Numbered from the stretch's first letter, positions 10,790 through 22,264 are shown. The stretch: 64,000 bases of DNA from Mesostigma viride (GCA_009746045.1 RPFO01000333.1:1025674-1089673); one strand, 5' to 3'. The notes: generated by a model not told the origin, from the letters alone. Made by a program: numbers and translations.

Positions 10790-13700
10790 ATGGCGACAGA
10801 AAGCAAGCGTGCTCGCGTGGATGGTAAGCACAGCTTCAGCGCAGTCGGCTAGTGTAAAGCATACATGGAACCAGCAAGACATGGCCGCGTTGCCTTGCAT
10901 TTCGCAGATAAAATGCATATTCCTTCTGACTGGCACCCATCGATATGGACTTTCTGTTGCATTGGTGCGTATCGTTATGCCAACTTTGCACCAGGCGCAG
11001 GAGGCATTTCTGCCACCGACAAAGCTGCCTTCATGTCAGTGTACGAGAAACTCCTCGCGTCCGTCGTTGGAGATGAGAAGTTCTGCGAGCATACAGAGGA
11101 GGCAAAGACCTGGCTTACAGAGGTAAATTGTAAACGTTTCTATTCCCAACGTTTCGCACGCTAAACGTGCATTGCATTTCATGCATCATGACCATTGCGC
11201 AAAACGCACCTGTTATTACGGACATGTAGCGGTCATCTACAGGGGTCGGAGTGCCTAACTGATGCAAGTATTTCCGCCGATTGGGGCACGGTTGCATGGC
11301 GCTCCAAGTCTCACTTTTATTTCTTTTCCCGCCAAATTTTGACTTTGACCGGTATGTTGAACACTGACCCATTCGCTTCTGTCTTCCCCTGTCTGCAAAT
11401 GGGTTGGGTGACCCTGCTTATTCCAGATGATCAACTACAATGTCCCTGGAGGTACGTTCTCTGCCATCCTCTTTGCTTCCCTCACTGGAGCCCCCGTCCA
11501 ACAGTCGTTTGAAAAGTATTTACAAGTGGTTTTAAGCACATGTGCATGGGACCCTCCAGACAGGAAGAGCAACATCACGGTGCCCCAATCGCGACAATGC
11601 AAGGTTTGGGCAGAGCATTGTAGTATTCTTATATTGTAGGTATTGTACTATGATTATAATGACATCGTGCAGAGAATGATCATCCAGGCATTGTCAATGG
11701 CAGCCGATGAAAACATTATCAGATCATGGTGCAGAGCTATTAGATGAACATGCTATCATGGCTGAGTCTTTGTAGAATAGCACGGCGGACAAGCTCGAAT
11801 GATAGGTAGTGTGGTCTGTCACCAAGCTCGTGGCCTATCACGGTTGGTAGTCGCTAGTGTGGTAGACACTACCATGGCAAGTGGCATCACCATACATCGC
11901 TCATGGTACATGCCAACGTGGTACAACACAGCCTCAAGCGGATGATGGCAGACATGGCGCGCTCGCGAGCGACAGAGTTCTGGCCTTGGCGGCCATTATT
12001 CCGGCCGCAGGGGCCATGGACCGATGTTCCGCCTAACCTGCTGCAGCTTGCCTGTCCACATTGGGGCGGACTGTACGCTGTTACGTGCCGCTGCCTGTGT
12101 GCGCCACGACGCGTGTCCGCGTGCAGGCAAGCTGAACCGCGGTCTGGCGGTGGTGGAGAGTTTCGCGACGCTGCAGGGCAAGCACGCGCTGGAGGAGGAG
12201 GAGTATTTCCGCGCCGCCACGCTCGGGTGGTGCATCGAGTGGGTACGTGGCTCGCGTGAGGGGGCGTACATGCTGCACGTGCGCACGCCCACATCGGCAC
12301 TGGCTCCCTCTTTGGCCTGACAGTCTGGCACTTGTGCTCGTGGTGCCTTCCAAGGCAATCGTGTTGGCGCCGCTGCAACGCCAGCTCGTAGATATTGCTT
12401 GTTGCTGGTGCTGGTGCTGGTGCTGGTGCTGGTGCTGGTGCTGGTGCTGGTGCTGGTGCTGGTGCTGGTGCTGGTGCTGGTGCTGGTGCTGGTGCTGGTG
12501 CTGGTGCTGGTGCTGGTGCTGGTGCTGGTGCTGGTGCTGGTGCTGGTGCTGGTGCTGGTGCTGGTGCTGGTGCTGGTGCTGGTGCTGGTGCTGGTGCTGG
12601 TGCTGGTGCTGGTGCTGGTGCTGGTGCTGGTGCTGGTGCTGGTGCTGGTGCTGGTGCTGGTGCTGGTGCTGGTGCTGGTGCTGATGCTGGTGCTGGTGCT
12701 GGTGCTGGTACTGGTGCTGGTGCTGGTGCTGGTTGTAGCTGTTGATGTTGCTGGTGCTATTGCTTGTTGCTGTTGCTGGAAAGCTGGCTCTGGCACTGTT
12801 GCTCGTGGCTGGCTTTGTCTCACCCACCAGCTTGTTTGGCCGTGCATCGCGGTGCGCCTGCCCCTTGCGCACTGCACACACCCCTCGCTCGTTGCAGCTG
12901 CAAGCATTCTTTCTTGTGGCCGATGACATCATGGACCACTCCATCACGCGCAGAGGGCAGCCGTGCTGGTACCAGCTGGACAAGGTAAGAGGGGGGGGGG
13001 GGGGGGAGAGAGCATGATGGGGTGGATCGAAGCATGATGAGGTCATGCCCCATCAAACGCAAACCCATCGCCATGATGATGGGAACATGCCTAAAACATC
13101 TCCTTTACAACACATTGTCGTCAGATCAGAAAGCAACAAACGTGAAAACGCTAGCGGCCCAAATCTGACTTTCCGCGGAACACAGAAAATAAGATAGCTC
13201 AGAAGCTACCAGCAAGGGATCGAACATAGGACCTTTGGCATGATTTCGCGGCTGTGTGAGTCTCCTGATGCGAAGGCATCTCACTTAACTTTTCGAAAGA
13301 GCCCAACTGCGAAAAACCTCTTTACCGGAGCGGGGTGCCAATATGTCCGATATTGCTGAATCTATAGAAGATGACTCACCACTAGAGCTATGTGCGCAGG
13401 AGTACTACGCACGGACCTACGCGATATTCTAGTATTGCCGGAGTAGGCCGGTTGACCACGGCTGGAATCTGGTTGTAGTGTGACGTACAAACCTAGAGGA
13501 CGTAGCCGATACTAACTAATATCACCTTTGCTAACTAGTACCTCCTTTACAGCACATACACGTACATTCTTTAACTGTGCCTTCTGCTCAATACTAGTGT
13601 AGTGGAGCTTCGAAAGGCGCAAGGCTTTTAAATTGAGCCCACCCCACTCCAGGTCTTGCTATCTTCGAGATCTGTAACAGGCCAGAGACCAGTGTTACGG

Positions 13701-16700
13701 CATCAGCACTTAGGCCCAGCTGTCTGATGCTGCTCTGCACTGGATGCCGCGCATGGGCGGTGCTTGCCTTTGCGCGCCCCCCATCTACCCATGGACCCGT
13801 CACGGCACCCAGGTGGGCATGATCGCGTGCAACGACGCGATCATCCTGGAGCAGCACCTCTTCTTCTTCCTACGCAACACGTTCAAGGGAATGGGCTGCT
13901 ACCTGCCGCTCATCGAGCTCTTTCACGAGGTAGGGGGGCGAGCTCTTCCACAAGTTAGGGGCCAAGAGAGGCTCGATAGGGGGAAAGCGTTCCACGCCGT
14001 AGGGCCAGGCATGCCGCTAGCATGAGGATGTGTCATGAGGGCAGGTGTGTCATGAGGGCAGGTGTGTCATGAGGGCAGGTGTGTCATGAGGGCAGATGTG
14101 TCATGAGGACAGGTGTGTCATGAGGGCAGATGTGTCATGAGGGCCGATGTGTCATCATGGCATGTCATGAATGTTTCAGGAGGTAAGGGAGCATAGGGGG
14201 CGCAACAGGTAGGGACAGCTCATCATGAGGTAGGGGGCAGGCATGGGCCAGGTGGGGCGGGCCTGCCTGCTGGCATGATGATAGGACAGAAGTTTCGCGA
14301 GCAAGGGGCATAGGGGCGCACCAGGTAGGCACAAGCCCACGTAAATATGGAGATAGGGGCAGCGGCTCCATGAGGTAGAAGTGTTGGACGACAGTGGACC
14401 ACGGTGCATCAGCGGCTGCTCACAGCCAGACCGCTGTAACGACTGAGGGGGGTCCCAGGGCAGCCCAACTCCCAGTCGTAGAGCATGGGGAGGAAGAACA
14501 AGCAAAGGCAAGTCCGGCCAGTGGTACCCGGCTCTGCCGAGAGTGCATCTGTTTCGGTTATTGCTGTTGCATGATTGCTGCGCCTGCAGGTCCTCCCTGT
14601 GGTTACCGCGTGTCATTGCTGTGTTTGGCTGCTGACGGCTGTGTGTTGTTGCGTGTGGCGGCTGCCTGGCCCCGCGTGCTGTGTGCCCATTGCATCCCCC
14701 TGGTTCCACCCCCCTGGCTGGCCAATCGTCAGGCCACGTACCAAACCAGCAGCGGCCAGCTGTTGGATCTGATCACGGCACCGGTGGGCCAGGCCGTCGA
14801 CCTTTCCAAGTACACCATCGCCACGTGAGTGGCGGCGCCTCATGGCCTATCTATACATCTTATTGGCACACTCTATACAATCATCTTATACAATCATCTT
14901 ATTGCACACTCTATACAATCTATACATCTTATTGGCACACTCTATACAATCATCTTATACAATCATCTTATTACACACTCTATACAATCTATACATCTTA
15001 TTGGCACACACCGATCGCTCGTGTACGGCCCGACTTGGAGCCCATGCCACCGCTTCCACATGGATACCTGCACGGCACACCCACGCCCAGTACCCCCTCA
15101 TCTCCTGTGCACGCATGAGACGGGTGACGAGGTAGCGGATGCCAGCACGGCCAGCAGAATGCGCGCCATTCCATTTGCCCCATGCATACACGCCCGCATT
15201 GTGCTCCTCGACGGTCCCAGCATCACTGTTATGCATGGCAGTTTGCGGATGCTTTTCACGTGCATAGGTGGATGATTGACACTTTTCCCGCGGTGGGTGA
15301 GCGAAAAGCTTCCTCTTCTTCATGGGGCTGTCCAATAAAGGTCCAACGTAGTCCCTCTTTGGCTGCATGCAGCAGCACTGGGCACCCGGCAGGGCCTGTG
15401 GGGACCAGCAACGCTGTCTCTTCAGCTCCGGCATCACCCATGGTGTACTTTTGGCAGGGCCAGATGACGCCATGGATGTTGCTGATCTAGTGTGACGTAA
15501 CATTGGCCACTGATCTAGTGTCTCGTTAACAGTCGCCACCACATTGCCTTGAGTTTACCCTCACGCGAACCGTTGCACCTCACCACAAGCCCCTGGGACC
15601 GCCTTCCTGTACCGAAGGCCTACGGTAACCCTGAGCTTGCCTCTTCCTTGCTGCCATGTGCACGGCGCGGTTGCGCACAGGTACAACAAGATCGTCAAGT
15701 ACAAGACGGCCTTCTACTCCTTCTACCTACCGGTGAGCTGGGCACTGCTCTTTAGGTGCTCCTTTGCCCGCCCTTCCCTCGCATGGCTGGTGAATGCGCG
15801 GCCATGTGCCACACAATGCCCTCCCATTGATGGCGGTTGCCGCCCCATGCGTCCGTGGGCTTTTCTGCTCCTGCGACGTATGTTGCCGCCGTTCCATGCA
15901 TGCGCCAGGTGGCTTGCGCCATGGTGCTCGCGGGCGTGACGGATGAAGGCATGTTCGAGTCCGCCAAGCGCATCTGCCTGCAAATGGGCGAGTACTTCCA
16001 GGTGCAGGACGACTTCTTGGACTGCTACGGCGACCCAGCGGTGATCGGCAAGGTGAGCCGCGGCGTCTGACGAGGTGCTGTCATGAACTTGTCCACTCAA
16101 ACCTGGTTCTCTTTAAGGGTCCGCGTTTCTCACCTGCCGTGTTTGCATGCCTGAATGACCTTCGTGGGATTCTTGTCACCCGGGTCGTAACTGTTTGTTC
16201 CACCACTTTGCAGCTATATTACCTCTGCGCCGCCACAGATGGCTGCCCTCTCCTGCCAATGTCCCTCCTTGCCCCTCGGCTGCTGTTGCGCGTTAGCAGG
16301 TGGCCTGCCATCGCCGCCAACCGCTCACAGGGCGGACCGCTCGCTGACGCTAACCCACCAGTAGACAGCAATGCCTGTTGGTGGCCGCGCCGCCCTATAT
16401 GTCATGCAAGGCAAAAGTTTCCACCGCTCTCATGCAGGGCCTGCTTGGATGTTCCCTCCGCCGTCATCCGTCACCGCATCGGTCTGCCCAGCATTGCACA
16501 TGCGTGAGCGAGCAGGGCGGCCACCTATCTAGTTGGTGGCCACCTGTTTTCACTTGAATACCCTTCGCTGCCGCCCTTTTCCTGAACAACCATGCACGTT
16601 GCGTCGTGTGCACCCATGGCTCGTCCTATGCCCACCGCCGATGCCCTTACCAGATCGGAACGGATATCCAGGACAGCAAGTGCTCATGGCTCGTCGTGCA

Positions 16701-19700
16701 GGCGCTCAACAAGGCGTCGCCCGAACAAAAGGAGATCATCAAGGTGAGGGGGGCGGGACCACCACGTATCCTGGTAGCGTAGAACTTGGTTCATGACCAG
16801 GTTAATAGAGGCGGGAGTTGCCTGAGAACACATGGGTTTATTAGTGAATCACGAAACATGAGGCTCCTATCCACAGTTTTCGTGGCTGCCTGCCAGTGGT
16901 GCTGGCGCCTTGATGTCAATGGTGCACCTGTGCCACTCGTAGCCTGTCCCGCCTCCCAGTAGCGTGACGCTACCTTGCGCGTGCAGGTGCAGGATGGGTC
17001 AGGTGATCGTTCATGACCCAGAACACGCGCACTATATGTTAGTGACCAGTTTGTCTGCCGAGTCAAGCACAGCGTTGTATGCTCTCATCTCAAGTATGGT
17101 CCTCATGCGCGAGCTCATTGGGTTAAGGCGCGTGGATGACTTGCCGAGCTGCCATGGACCAGCGACCCCATCGTATCCGCCCTGTTTGGCCTTCTACGGT
17201 GTCCCCGTCGGCTCATGCCCCACTTCATTGTGCTGTGCATCCTGGCCCCATACCTTGACTCCCCATATCTCCTGATACCACCTGGCTCTCCCTTTACTCT
17301 CCCTGTACCCATCAGGCCCACTATGGCAAGTCGGATGCAGAGGCGGTCGCCGCCGTGAAGGCCGTCTACAAGGAGCTCCAATTGGAGGTGAGGGCAGCAA
17401 GCATGATCAAGCTGTTGGAGGTGAGGGATGCAAGCATGATCAAGCTGGTGGAGGTGAGGGATGCAAGCATGATCAAGCTGTTGGAGGTGAGGGCAGCAAG
17501 CATGATCAAGCTGTTGGAGGTGGGGGCAGCAAGCATGATCAAGCTGTTGGAGGTGAGGGATGCAAGCATGATCAAGCTGGTGGAGGTGAGGGATGCAAGC
17601 ATGATCAAGCTGTTGGAGGTGAGGGATGCAAGCATGATCAAGCTGGTGGAGGTGAGGGATGCAAGCATGATCAAGCTGGTGGAGGTGAGGGATGCAAGCA
17701 TGATCAAGCTGTTGGAGGTGAGGGCAGCAAGCATGATCAAGCTGTTGGAGGTGAGGGCAGCAAGCATGATCAAGCTGGTGGAGGTGAGGGATGCAAGCAT
17801 GATCAAGCTGGTGGAGGTGAGGGATGCAAGCATGATCAAGCTGTTGGAGGTGAGGGCAGCAAGCATGATCAAGCTGTTGGAGGTGGGGGCAGCAAGCATG
17901 ATCAAGCTGTTGGAGGTGAGGGATGCAAGCATGATCAAGCTGGTGGAGGTGAGGGATGCAAGCATGATCAAGCTGTTGGAGGTGAGGGATGCAAGCATGA
18001 TCAAGCTGGTGGAGGTGAGGGATGCAAGCATGATCAAGCTGGTGGAGGTGAGGGATGCAAGCATGATCAAGCTGGTGGAGGTGAGGGATGCAAGCATGAT
18101 CAAGCTGTTGGAGGTGAGGGCAGCAAGCATGATCAAGCTGTTGGAGGTGGGGGCAGCAAGCCAAAGCAAATCGGATATCGTGCGGGCAGCACCGCGGTGA
18201 CGTGCATGGAGGTGGGGGCAGCAAGCCAAAGCAAATGGGATATCGTGTGGGCAGCACCGCGGTGACGTGCATGGAGGCGGGGGCAGCAAGCCAAAGCAAA
18301 TCTGATATCGTGCGGGCAGCACCGCGGTGACGTGCATGCATGTCGCCCGCTGTCCATGCGCTTGCTTCTGCGCAATGTGTCGGATGGGCCGGTCGCCTGC
18401 ACGATCCGCCCCATCCACCGCCGTTGGCGCACGTGCGCATGGTGACTCCTGCATGCAATCTACGGAGTATGATCTGGGCCTGTTTTGCAGTGCTCATGAT
18501 GCACTGGCTCGTCAGGCATCTCTACGTTTCCCCTGCATGCAGTATTGCTGGTTCCATGGGGCGCATTTCCATGTACGGGATTCGTGTATGGGATGGTTCT
18601 GGATGTTGCACCGGACGCGTGTCCGCACTTGACCGCCTCGCTGCATCGCCGTCCTCTTCATGCCACTCCCCGCCACGGTGTCATGGTTGCCTGGCTCGCA
18701 GGAGCACTTCCGGAGGTATGAGGACGAGACGTACGGCGCGCTGGTGGAGGGGATCGGGAAGGAGCCCGACGAAAAGATGCAGGTAGGGGGCGAGCGGGAC
18801 GCGTGTGTGTGTGCATGCGGCACACTAGCGGGGGCGTAGATGTGTGTCAAAGTCACGTGATTGTGTGGGGTGAGGCCATCCACCCGCTTGCGTGGGGTGA
18901 GGCCATGGGAGCACTAGTGTACAACCATGGCATGCTTGGTTGGTGGGGCCAGTTAATCGACTGCGATCTGGACAGTTCCAGGTTCATTTGCCCAATCCTT
19001 GTCCAGCGTGCAGTCCCTACCTGGGCACCACGTGAGCACAGGTATGTACTCGTGCGTGGGCCTGCGGGCCTGCCATGACAGGAGGGAGCATGAGCTCGAG
19101 TGTCTCTCAGGCAGTTGCCCACTGGATGCCCACTGGATAAGCTTGGAGCGCGATGATGGTGTTGCTGATATGTTCGAGCACGATGATGGTGTTGCTGATA
19201 TGTTCGAGCACGATGATGGTGTTGCTGATATGTTCGAGCACGGTGATGGTGTTGCTGATATGTTCGAGCACGATGATGGTGTTGCTGATATGTTCGAGCA
19301 CGATGATGGTGTTGCTGATATGTTCGAGCACGATGATGGTGTTGCTGATATGTTCGAGCACGATGATGGTGTTGCTGATATGTTCGAGCACGATGATGGT
19401 GTTGCTGATATGTTCGAGCACGGTGATGGTGTTGCTGATATGTTCGAGCACGATGATGGTGTTGTTGTTGCGATGGGATACGTGGGAGAAGCACGTCACT
19501 TTGTGATCCCAATGCGGACGCAGCCATGCGCGTGCACGCCATACCCCCTGGCAGGACACAGCTCAGGTGCTGCAATAAGGCCATGCGCCGGGGTATGATC
19601 CATGCAACTCTCACGGCTCAATGTTGTTGATTGGCAACCATCAGGCAACGAAATGAAATGGTCGGAAGCGTGGGTGGGATTGGGACTGTGGTGCCATGTT

Positions 19701-20299
19701 CCAAGATTCGCATGGGAGATTAGTATTGGCAGCACCGGAGCTGCCTCTTGGTGAAGCCTACCGGCTACGCATAGCTGACCTATTCATTCATTCAATCATT
19801 CAATCATTCACGTGCCTCCGTTGGGAGAGTCACGGAGTACCAACTTTTGAGTAGGCACCTTTCATCCGTGTTTGATGCACAGCAAGAAGGGGGCATGGGA
19901 CCCCCCCCCTTCTCTCATTGCCTTGAAAGGCAGGCCACAGGTTCAATTAAACTGCTCACTGGGAGAGTCTAGCAACTACAGTGGGTGCAATGAAGCTTCT
20001 ACATACAGCAAAAGCATAGTGGATGCAGTAAGGCAGCCCCATGATCCAGTGGCCACAGATAGGCTTGGAACTCATTTAGAGGCGCCGGTTTGGGAGAAAA
20101 TAAAGGCCTCTCCCGGAGCCTGAGGGGTTTTAGGGGCATACCCAGGGTTCACCCACAACCCCCGCTGACCTATCCTTCCCACTCTTGCTCAAAATGCAAG
20201 ATTGCTGATTTACCGTGGGCTTGTGTGGGCTGCCTCATGTACGGGGTGCAGGCCGTGTTCCACATGTTCCTGAAGAAGATTTACAAGCGCCAGAAGTAA
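10790..20299 (+). CDS. FPS: Farnesyl diphosphate synthase, 13 exons
   Basis: Condenses isopentenyl diphosphate with DMAPP and then GPP to make FPP, the precursor of sterols, dolichols and prenyl groups. Exons: 10790-10823, 10908-11122, 11427-11451, 12127-12242, 12898-12984, 13813-13929, 14733-14824, 15681-15732, 15909-16052, 16654-16743, 17316-17387, 18702-18782, 20252-20299; all phases agree, 390 residues. Seen: [15 protein letters not shown] across exons 3-4, the first Asp-rich motif [10 protein letters not shown] in exon 5, [19 protein letters not shown] in exons 8-9, the second Asp-rich motif [11 protein letters not shown] in exon 9, [13 protein letters not shown] in exon 10, and a basic C terminus KKIYKRQK. 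Phe-Phe at positions -5/-4 before the first motif is the known signature of C15 chain length. No transit peptide is evident (start [11 protein letters not shown]), suggesting a cytosolic enzyme. Introns are full of minisatellites; the intron 11 donor is amplified about 24 times in frame. Confidence 0.97.
12395..12745 (+). repeat. (GGTGCT)n hexanucleotide array in FPP synthase intron 4
   Basis: About 55 near-perfect 6-bp units, ending in degenerate variants near 12690-12770. Because the unit is a multiple of three, all frames stay open and give artefactual poly-(LV), poly-(GA) or poly-(CW) reading frames. Confidence 0.97.
13200..13365 (-). repeat. SINE-like dispersed repeat, copy 2
   Basis: Inverted partner of 8230-8385; reads on the minus strand, in FPP synthase intron 5. 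Shares the CCGGTAAAGAGG, TTTTTCGCAGTTGGGCT, GCCGCGAAATCATGC and GGTCCTATGTTCGATCC blocks, with a diverged middle part. Confidence 0.55.
13915..13965 (+). repeat. 25-bp duplication across the donor of FPP synthase exon 6
   Basis: GAGCTCTTTCACGAG|GTAGGGG (13915 on) is followed 25 bp later by a diverged copy GAGCTCTTCCACAAGTTAGGGG, in which the GT has become TT. Only the first donor can be used. Confidence 0.75.
14031..14170 (+). repeat. 17-bp minisatellite in FPP synthase intron 6
   Basis: About eight copies of TGTCATGAGGGCAGGTG with single-base variants. Confidence 0.9.
14851..15010 (+). repeat. 69-bp tandem repeat in FPP synthase intron 7
   Basis: CTATACATCTTATTGGCAC recurs at 14851, 14920 and 14989 (period 69). 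AT-rich and unlike the flanking GC-rich exons. Confidence 0.9.
17382..18155 (+). repeat. 33-bp tandem array containing the exon 11 / intron 11 junction of FPP synthase
   Basis: The unit TTGGAG|GTGAGGGATG... (33 bp, 23 full copies plus a partial one) begins at the last six bases of exon 11 and carries GAG|GTGAGG or GAG|GTGGGG in every copy. The unit is 11 codons long and stop-free in the coding frame, so read-through gives (L/V)EV(R/G)(A/D)ASMIKL repeated until a stop near 18200. Variant units (RDA, RAA, GAA types; LL or LV ends) show higher-order blocks. Confidence 0.97.
18139..18335 (+). repeat. About 65-bp tandem repeat, three copies, adjoining the 33-bp array
   Basis: Units begin with GGAGGTGGGGGCAGCAAGC or GGAGGCGGGGGCAGCAAGC and end with GCACCGCGGTGACGTGCAT. 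The first shares its start with the last 33-bp unit, so it grew from the same sequence. Confidence 0.85.
19149..19472 (+). repeat. 30-bp minisatellite in FPP synthase intron 12
   Basis: About eleven copies of a 30-bp unit with core GATGATGGTGTTGCTGATAT and TTCGAGCAC, nearly perfect (A/G variation at one site). A 10-codon unit, hence open in several frames on both strands; not an exon by phase or family. Confidence 0.95.
19790..20060 (+). mobile_element. LINE-tail-like fragment in FPP synthase intron 12
   Basis: CATTCAATCATTCA repeats are followed by GTGCCTCCGTTGGGAGAGTCACGGAG, a diverged version of the hairpin core at the 3' ends of the LINE families at 20.9 and 22.4 kb (inferred by eye). 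Lies next to R1 copy B. Confidence 0.4.
20058..20168 (+). repeat. Dispersed repeat R1, copy B
   Basis: Same family as 2425-2522 (opposite orientation). Contains GGCGCCGGTTTGGGAG, AAATAAAGGCC and GGAGCCTGAGG, in the last intron of FPP synthase. Confidence 0.75.
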
Positions 20300-20827
20300 A
20301 TGTGCTGCCACGATATGGCTCCAGCCAGGTTCTTTCGTTGCCCTGGGTGCCTTGGGTGCTGCAATACCCGAACTTGCAAGGTGGTCGTTAGCACCAAACA
20401 TGAGCAATGGCCCCCGCTTGCCCTTGAGAACAATGAATGTAGCGCAGGACCAGGTATATAGAACGTGGCCCACAGTGAAGGAGCATGCCTGGCGGTCACC
20501 AACTTGTTAGCGCTGGTGTACGCCCAGCGTGCTCAGTTTGAACGCGCTGCAAGCTATATGCGTTATCAGAAAACCTAGCTTATGTTCCGTTACAAACGCA
20601 GCAGTGCTTGTTGGGGTGACGCTGGTCAGGGTGCTGTCAGGAGTACCAAATTGCTGTCGATCTGGTGACTGTGACTGATCGAATGTTTGTGCCGGGCTCT
20701 TGAACGGAACGTCGAGTTAATTGCGGCGCGTAGTGTTATTGCTATAAATTTCAAGTGTGCTGTACTTGAAAATCGCCATCTCAAACACCTCATATAACGC
20801 CGCATAGGCATGGCCATTTCCATATCT
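20300..20827. other. Intergenic, nothing recognised
   Basis: 3' flank of FPP synthase. No gene or repeat family identified before the LINE insertion at 20839. Confidence 0.45.
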
Positions 20828-20941
20828 ATGCAATTGCTGGTAGGAATGTGTGCACCCATCCATCCATTCATCGGGGTTAATGCTCCGTGACTCCCCAACG
20901 GGAGCACGAGTCTAATTAATTAATTAATTAATGCAATTGCT
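20828..20941 (+). mobile_element. Severely 5'-truncated LINE (family 1) with 11-bp target-site duplication
   Basis: ATGCAATTGCT occurs at 20828-20838 and again at 20931-20941, flanking a 92-bp insert that matches only the 3' UTR of the LINE at 22.4-27.8 kb: GGTAGGA..TGTGCACCC, CATCC repeats, the TGCTCC/GGAGCA hairpin, then a (TTAA)n tail. Confidence 0.88.
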
Positions 20942-20974
20942 TAATTCAACATATATATTAATAATATAATTACT

Positions 20975-21245
20975 TACAGCAGAGTGAAATCACTCAAACC
21001 AAAGCAAACGCCCAGCTATAAACCTCTATACAGAGCCATGTCAAAGCTCTATACTACGATAAGACCAATGGAAACTCCTAACGGGAGGAACCTAATAACC
21101 CTGCTGCACCGCAAAATCAGCCCGCGTACGGCGGAGCATGATGTCAGCCATGGCCCGAGTCAGCGCCACCGACAAGCGCTGACGCCAATATGACGTCCAG
21201 GTCCGCGCCGACCATGAGGCCCGCTGGCCCTCCAGGTCCAGCCGG
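20975..21245 (-). mobile_element. 3' fragment of the CCHC/PD-D type LINE (family 4)
   Basis: Reverse complement matches 60700-60960 closely: the end of the ORF (WTSYWRQRLSVALTRAM, then ADIMLRRTRADFAVQQGY and stop) and its 3' UTR. It lacks the 4-bp CATG duplication that breaks the frame in the 60.8-kb copy. Confidence 0.8.
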
Positions 21246-21510
21246 TCTCAACATATATATACTAAAGCTGGTTGTCTCATTGATATATAAGTATAAAGCT
21301 TGTAAAACGCAGCCTTGGCACAAAATTAGCTAACACTCTTTCGAACGGTTTTCGGCTCCAGCCACTCAGCCGCGCGACTTACAGTCCGCTTGACGGCTTG
21401 ACAAATGAGAGCTTGCGCGAAATTTTACTGCGGCCAATCACGAAAAGGTCAAACCACGCCGTCCATATTATCAGGGTTTTTGTGCGTTACATCCAGATGA
21501 GATGGTAAAC
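21246..21510. other. Intergenic, nothing recognised
   Basis: AT-rich filler between LINE fragments; no gene seen. Confidence 0.4.
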
Positions 21511-22000
21511 CTGCCATGAACTACATCCAGATGTTGCTGGCCGACCTAGTGGTCCCAGCTCAGTTTGAACACCGCATCCACTCCCTCTCCCTTCTTTTGA
21601 CTGCCATGCAGAACAAGAAACGGTGGTAGAAGATTGTCCAGGCTCACACGCCAGCCCCTGTGGGCAAGCCACCCCCCCCCCAAGTAAGTAAGTAAGTAAG
21701 TAAGTACTTGCGTGTCATGCGCAAGGGCATTAATTAATTAATTAATTAATCCACTCTCTCTCCCTTCTTTGGATTGCCATGCAGAACAAGACGCGGTGGC
21801 AGAAGATTGTCAAGGCTCACACGCCGGCCCCTGTGGGCAAGCCACCTCCCCCCGGCAAGAGGCGGCGGCGTTTTGATGAGTAGGGTAGTTAGGATTTTTC
21901 TAGACTAGATAGCTTAGAGTTAGGTTAGTTCGATTACGCGGCTCGATCCTTCCACTCCACCAATTAAATTATAACCTGCCTCCGTCAATTGGGAGATCAT
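21511..22000 (+). mobile_element. Family-2 LINE 3' fragments (two partial copies, one interrupted by a tetranucleotide-tailed insert)
   Basis: Both pieces encode parts of a conserved C-terminal peptide (DLVVPAQFEHRIHSLSLLW, QNK.RWQKIV.AHTPAPVGK, KRRRRFDE). The first has a stop in place of a Trp region and ends at 21680. An (AAGT)n / TACTTGCGTGTCATGCGC segment with a (TTAA)n tail (21685-21752) separates it from the second, which runs through the stop near 21880 into the 3' UTR (TAGATAGCTTAGAGTTAGG). An inverted piece of the same family's tail follows at 21960-22004. Confidence 0.75.
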
Positions 22001-22192
22001 GCAGCACAGCGTGATGCTGCTTAGATAGATGTTGTAGTTAGTGATGCTGTTAGATAGATGTTGTAGGTCGCTGATGTAGATAGATTAGACCGGTAGGACT
22101 GTTTGCACCCATCCATCCATCCATCCGGGTTAATGCTCCGTGACTCCCCAACGGGAGCACAAGTCTAATTAATTAATTAATTAATGTAGCAC
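22000..22192 (+). mobile_element. 5'-truncated family-1 LINE inserted in a family-2 tail
   Basis: Flanked by ATGCAGCACA (22000-22009) and ATGTAGCACA (22183-22192), a 10-bp duplication with one mismatch. Insert matches the family-1 3' UTR, including the hairpin at about 22134-22162 and a (TTAA)n tail. Removing it restores the family-2 3' UTR order GTGCTACATGATCTCCC (minus strand). Confidence 0.8.
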
Positions 22193-22264
22193 ATATTCCT
22201 TGATGGATGGTGGAGTCAGAGGGAGCCGCGTAATCTAACCTAACGCTAATCTAGATATCTAGTC

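Noticed and set aside
12081-13046. Poly-(HQ), poly-(ST), poly-(LV) and poly-(GA) proteins
   Set aside because: Artefacts of the intronic (GGTGCT)n array; genuine exon 4 (12127-12242) and exon 5 (12898-12984) of FPP synthase lie at the two sides.
17115-18497. 460-codon His/Leu/Asp repeat protein on the minus strand
   Set aside because: Antisense of the 33-bp donor array; no splice or family support.
19149-19472. CRISPR-like direct repeats
   Set aside because: Units are contiguous 30-bp tandem copies with no unique spacers, inside an intron of a eukaryotic gene.
20984-21193. Small plus-strand protein (SLKPKQTPSYKPLYRAM..)
   Set aside because: It is the antisense of the family-4 LINE 3' end; the same frame appears in reverse at 60.7-61.0 kb.
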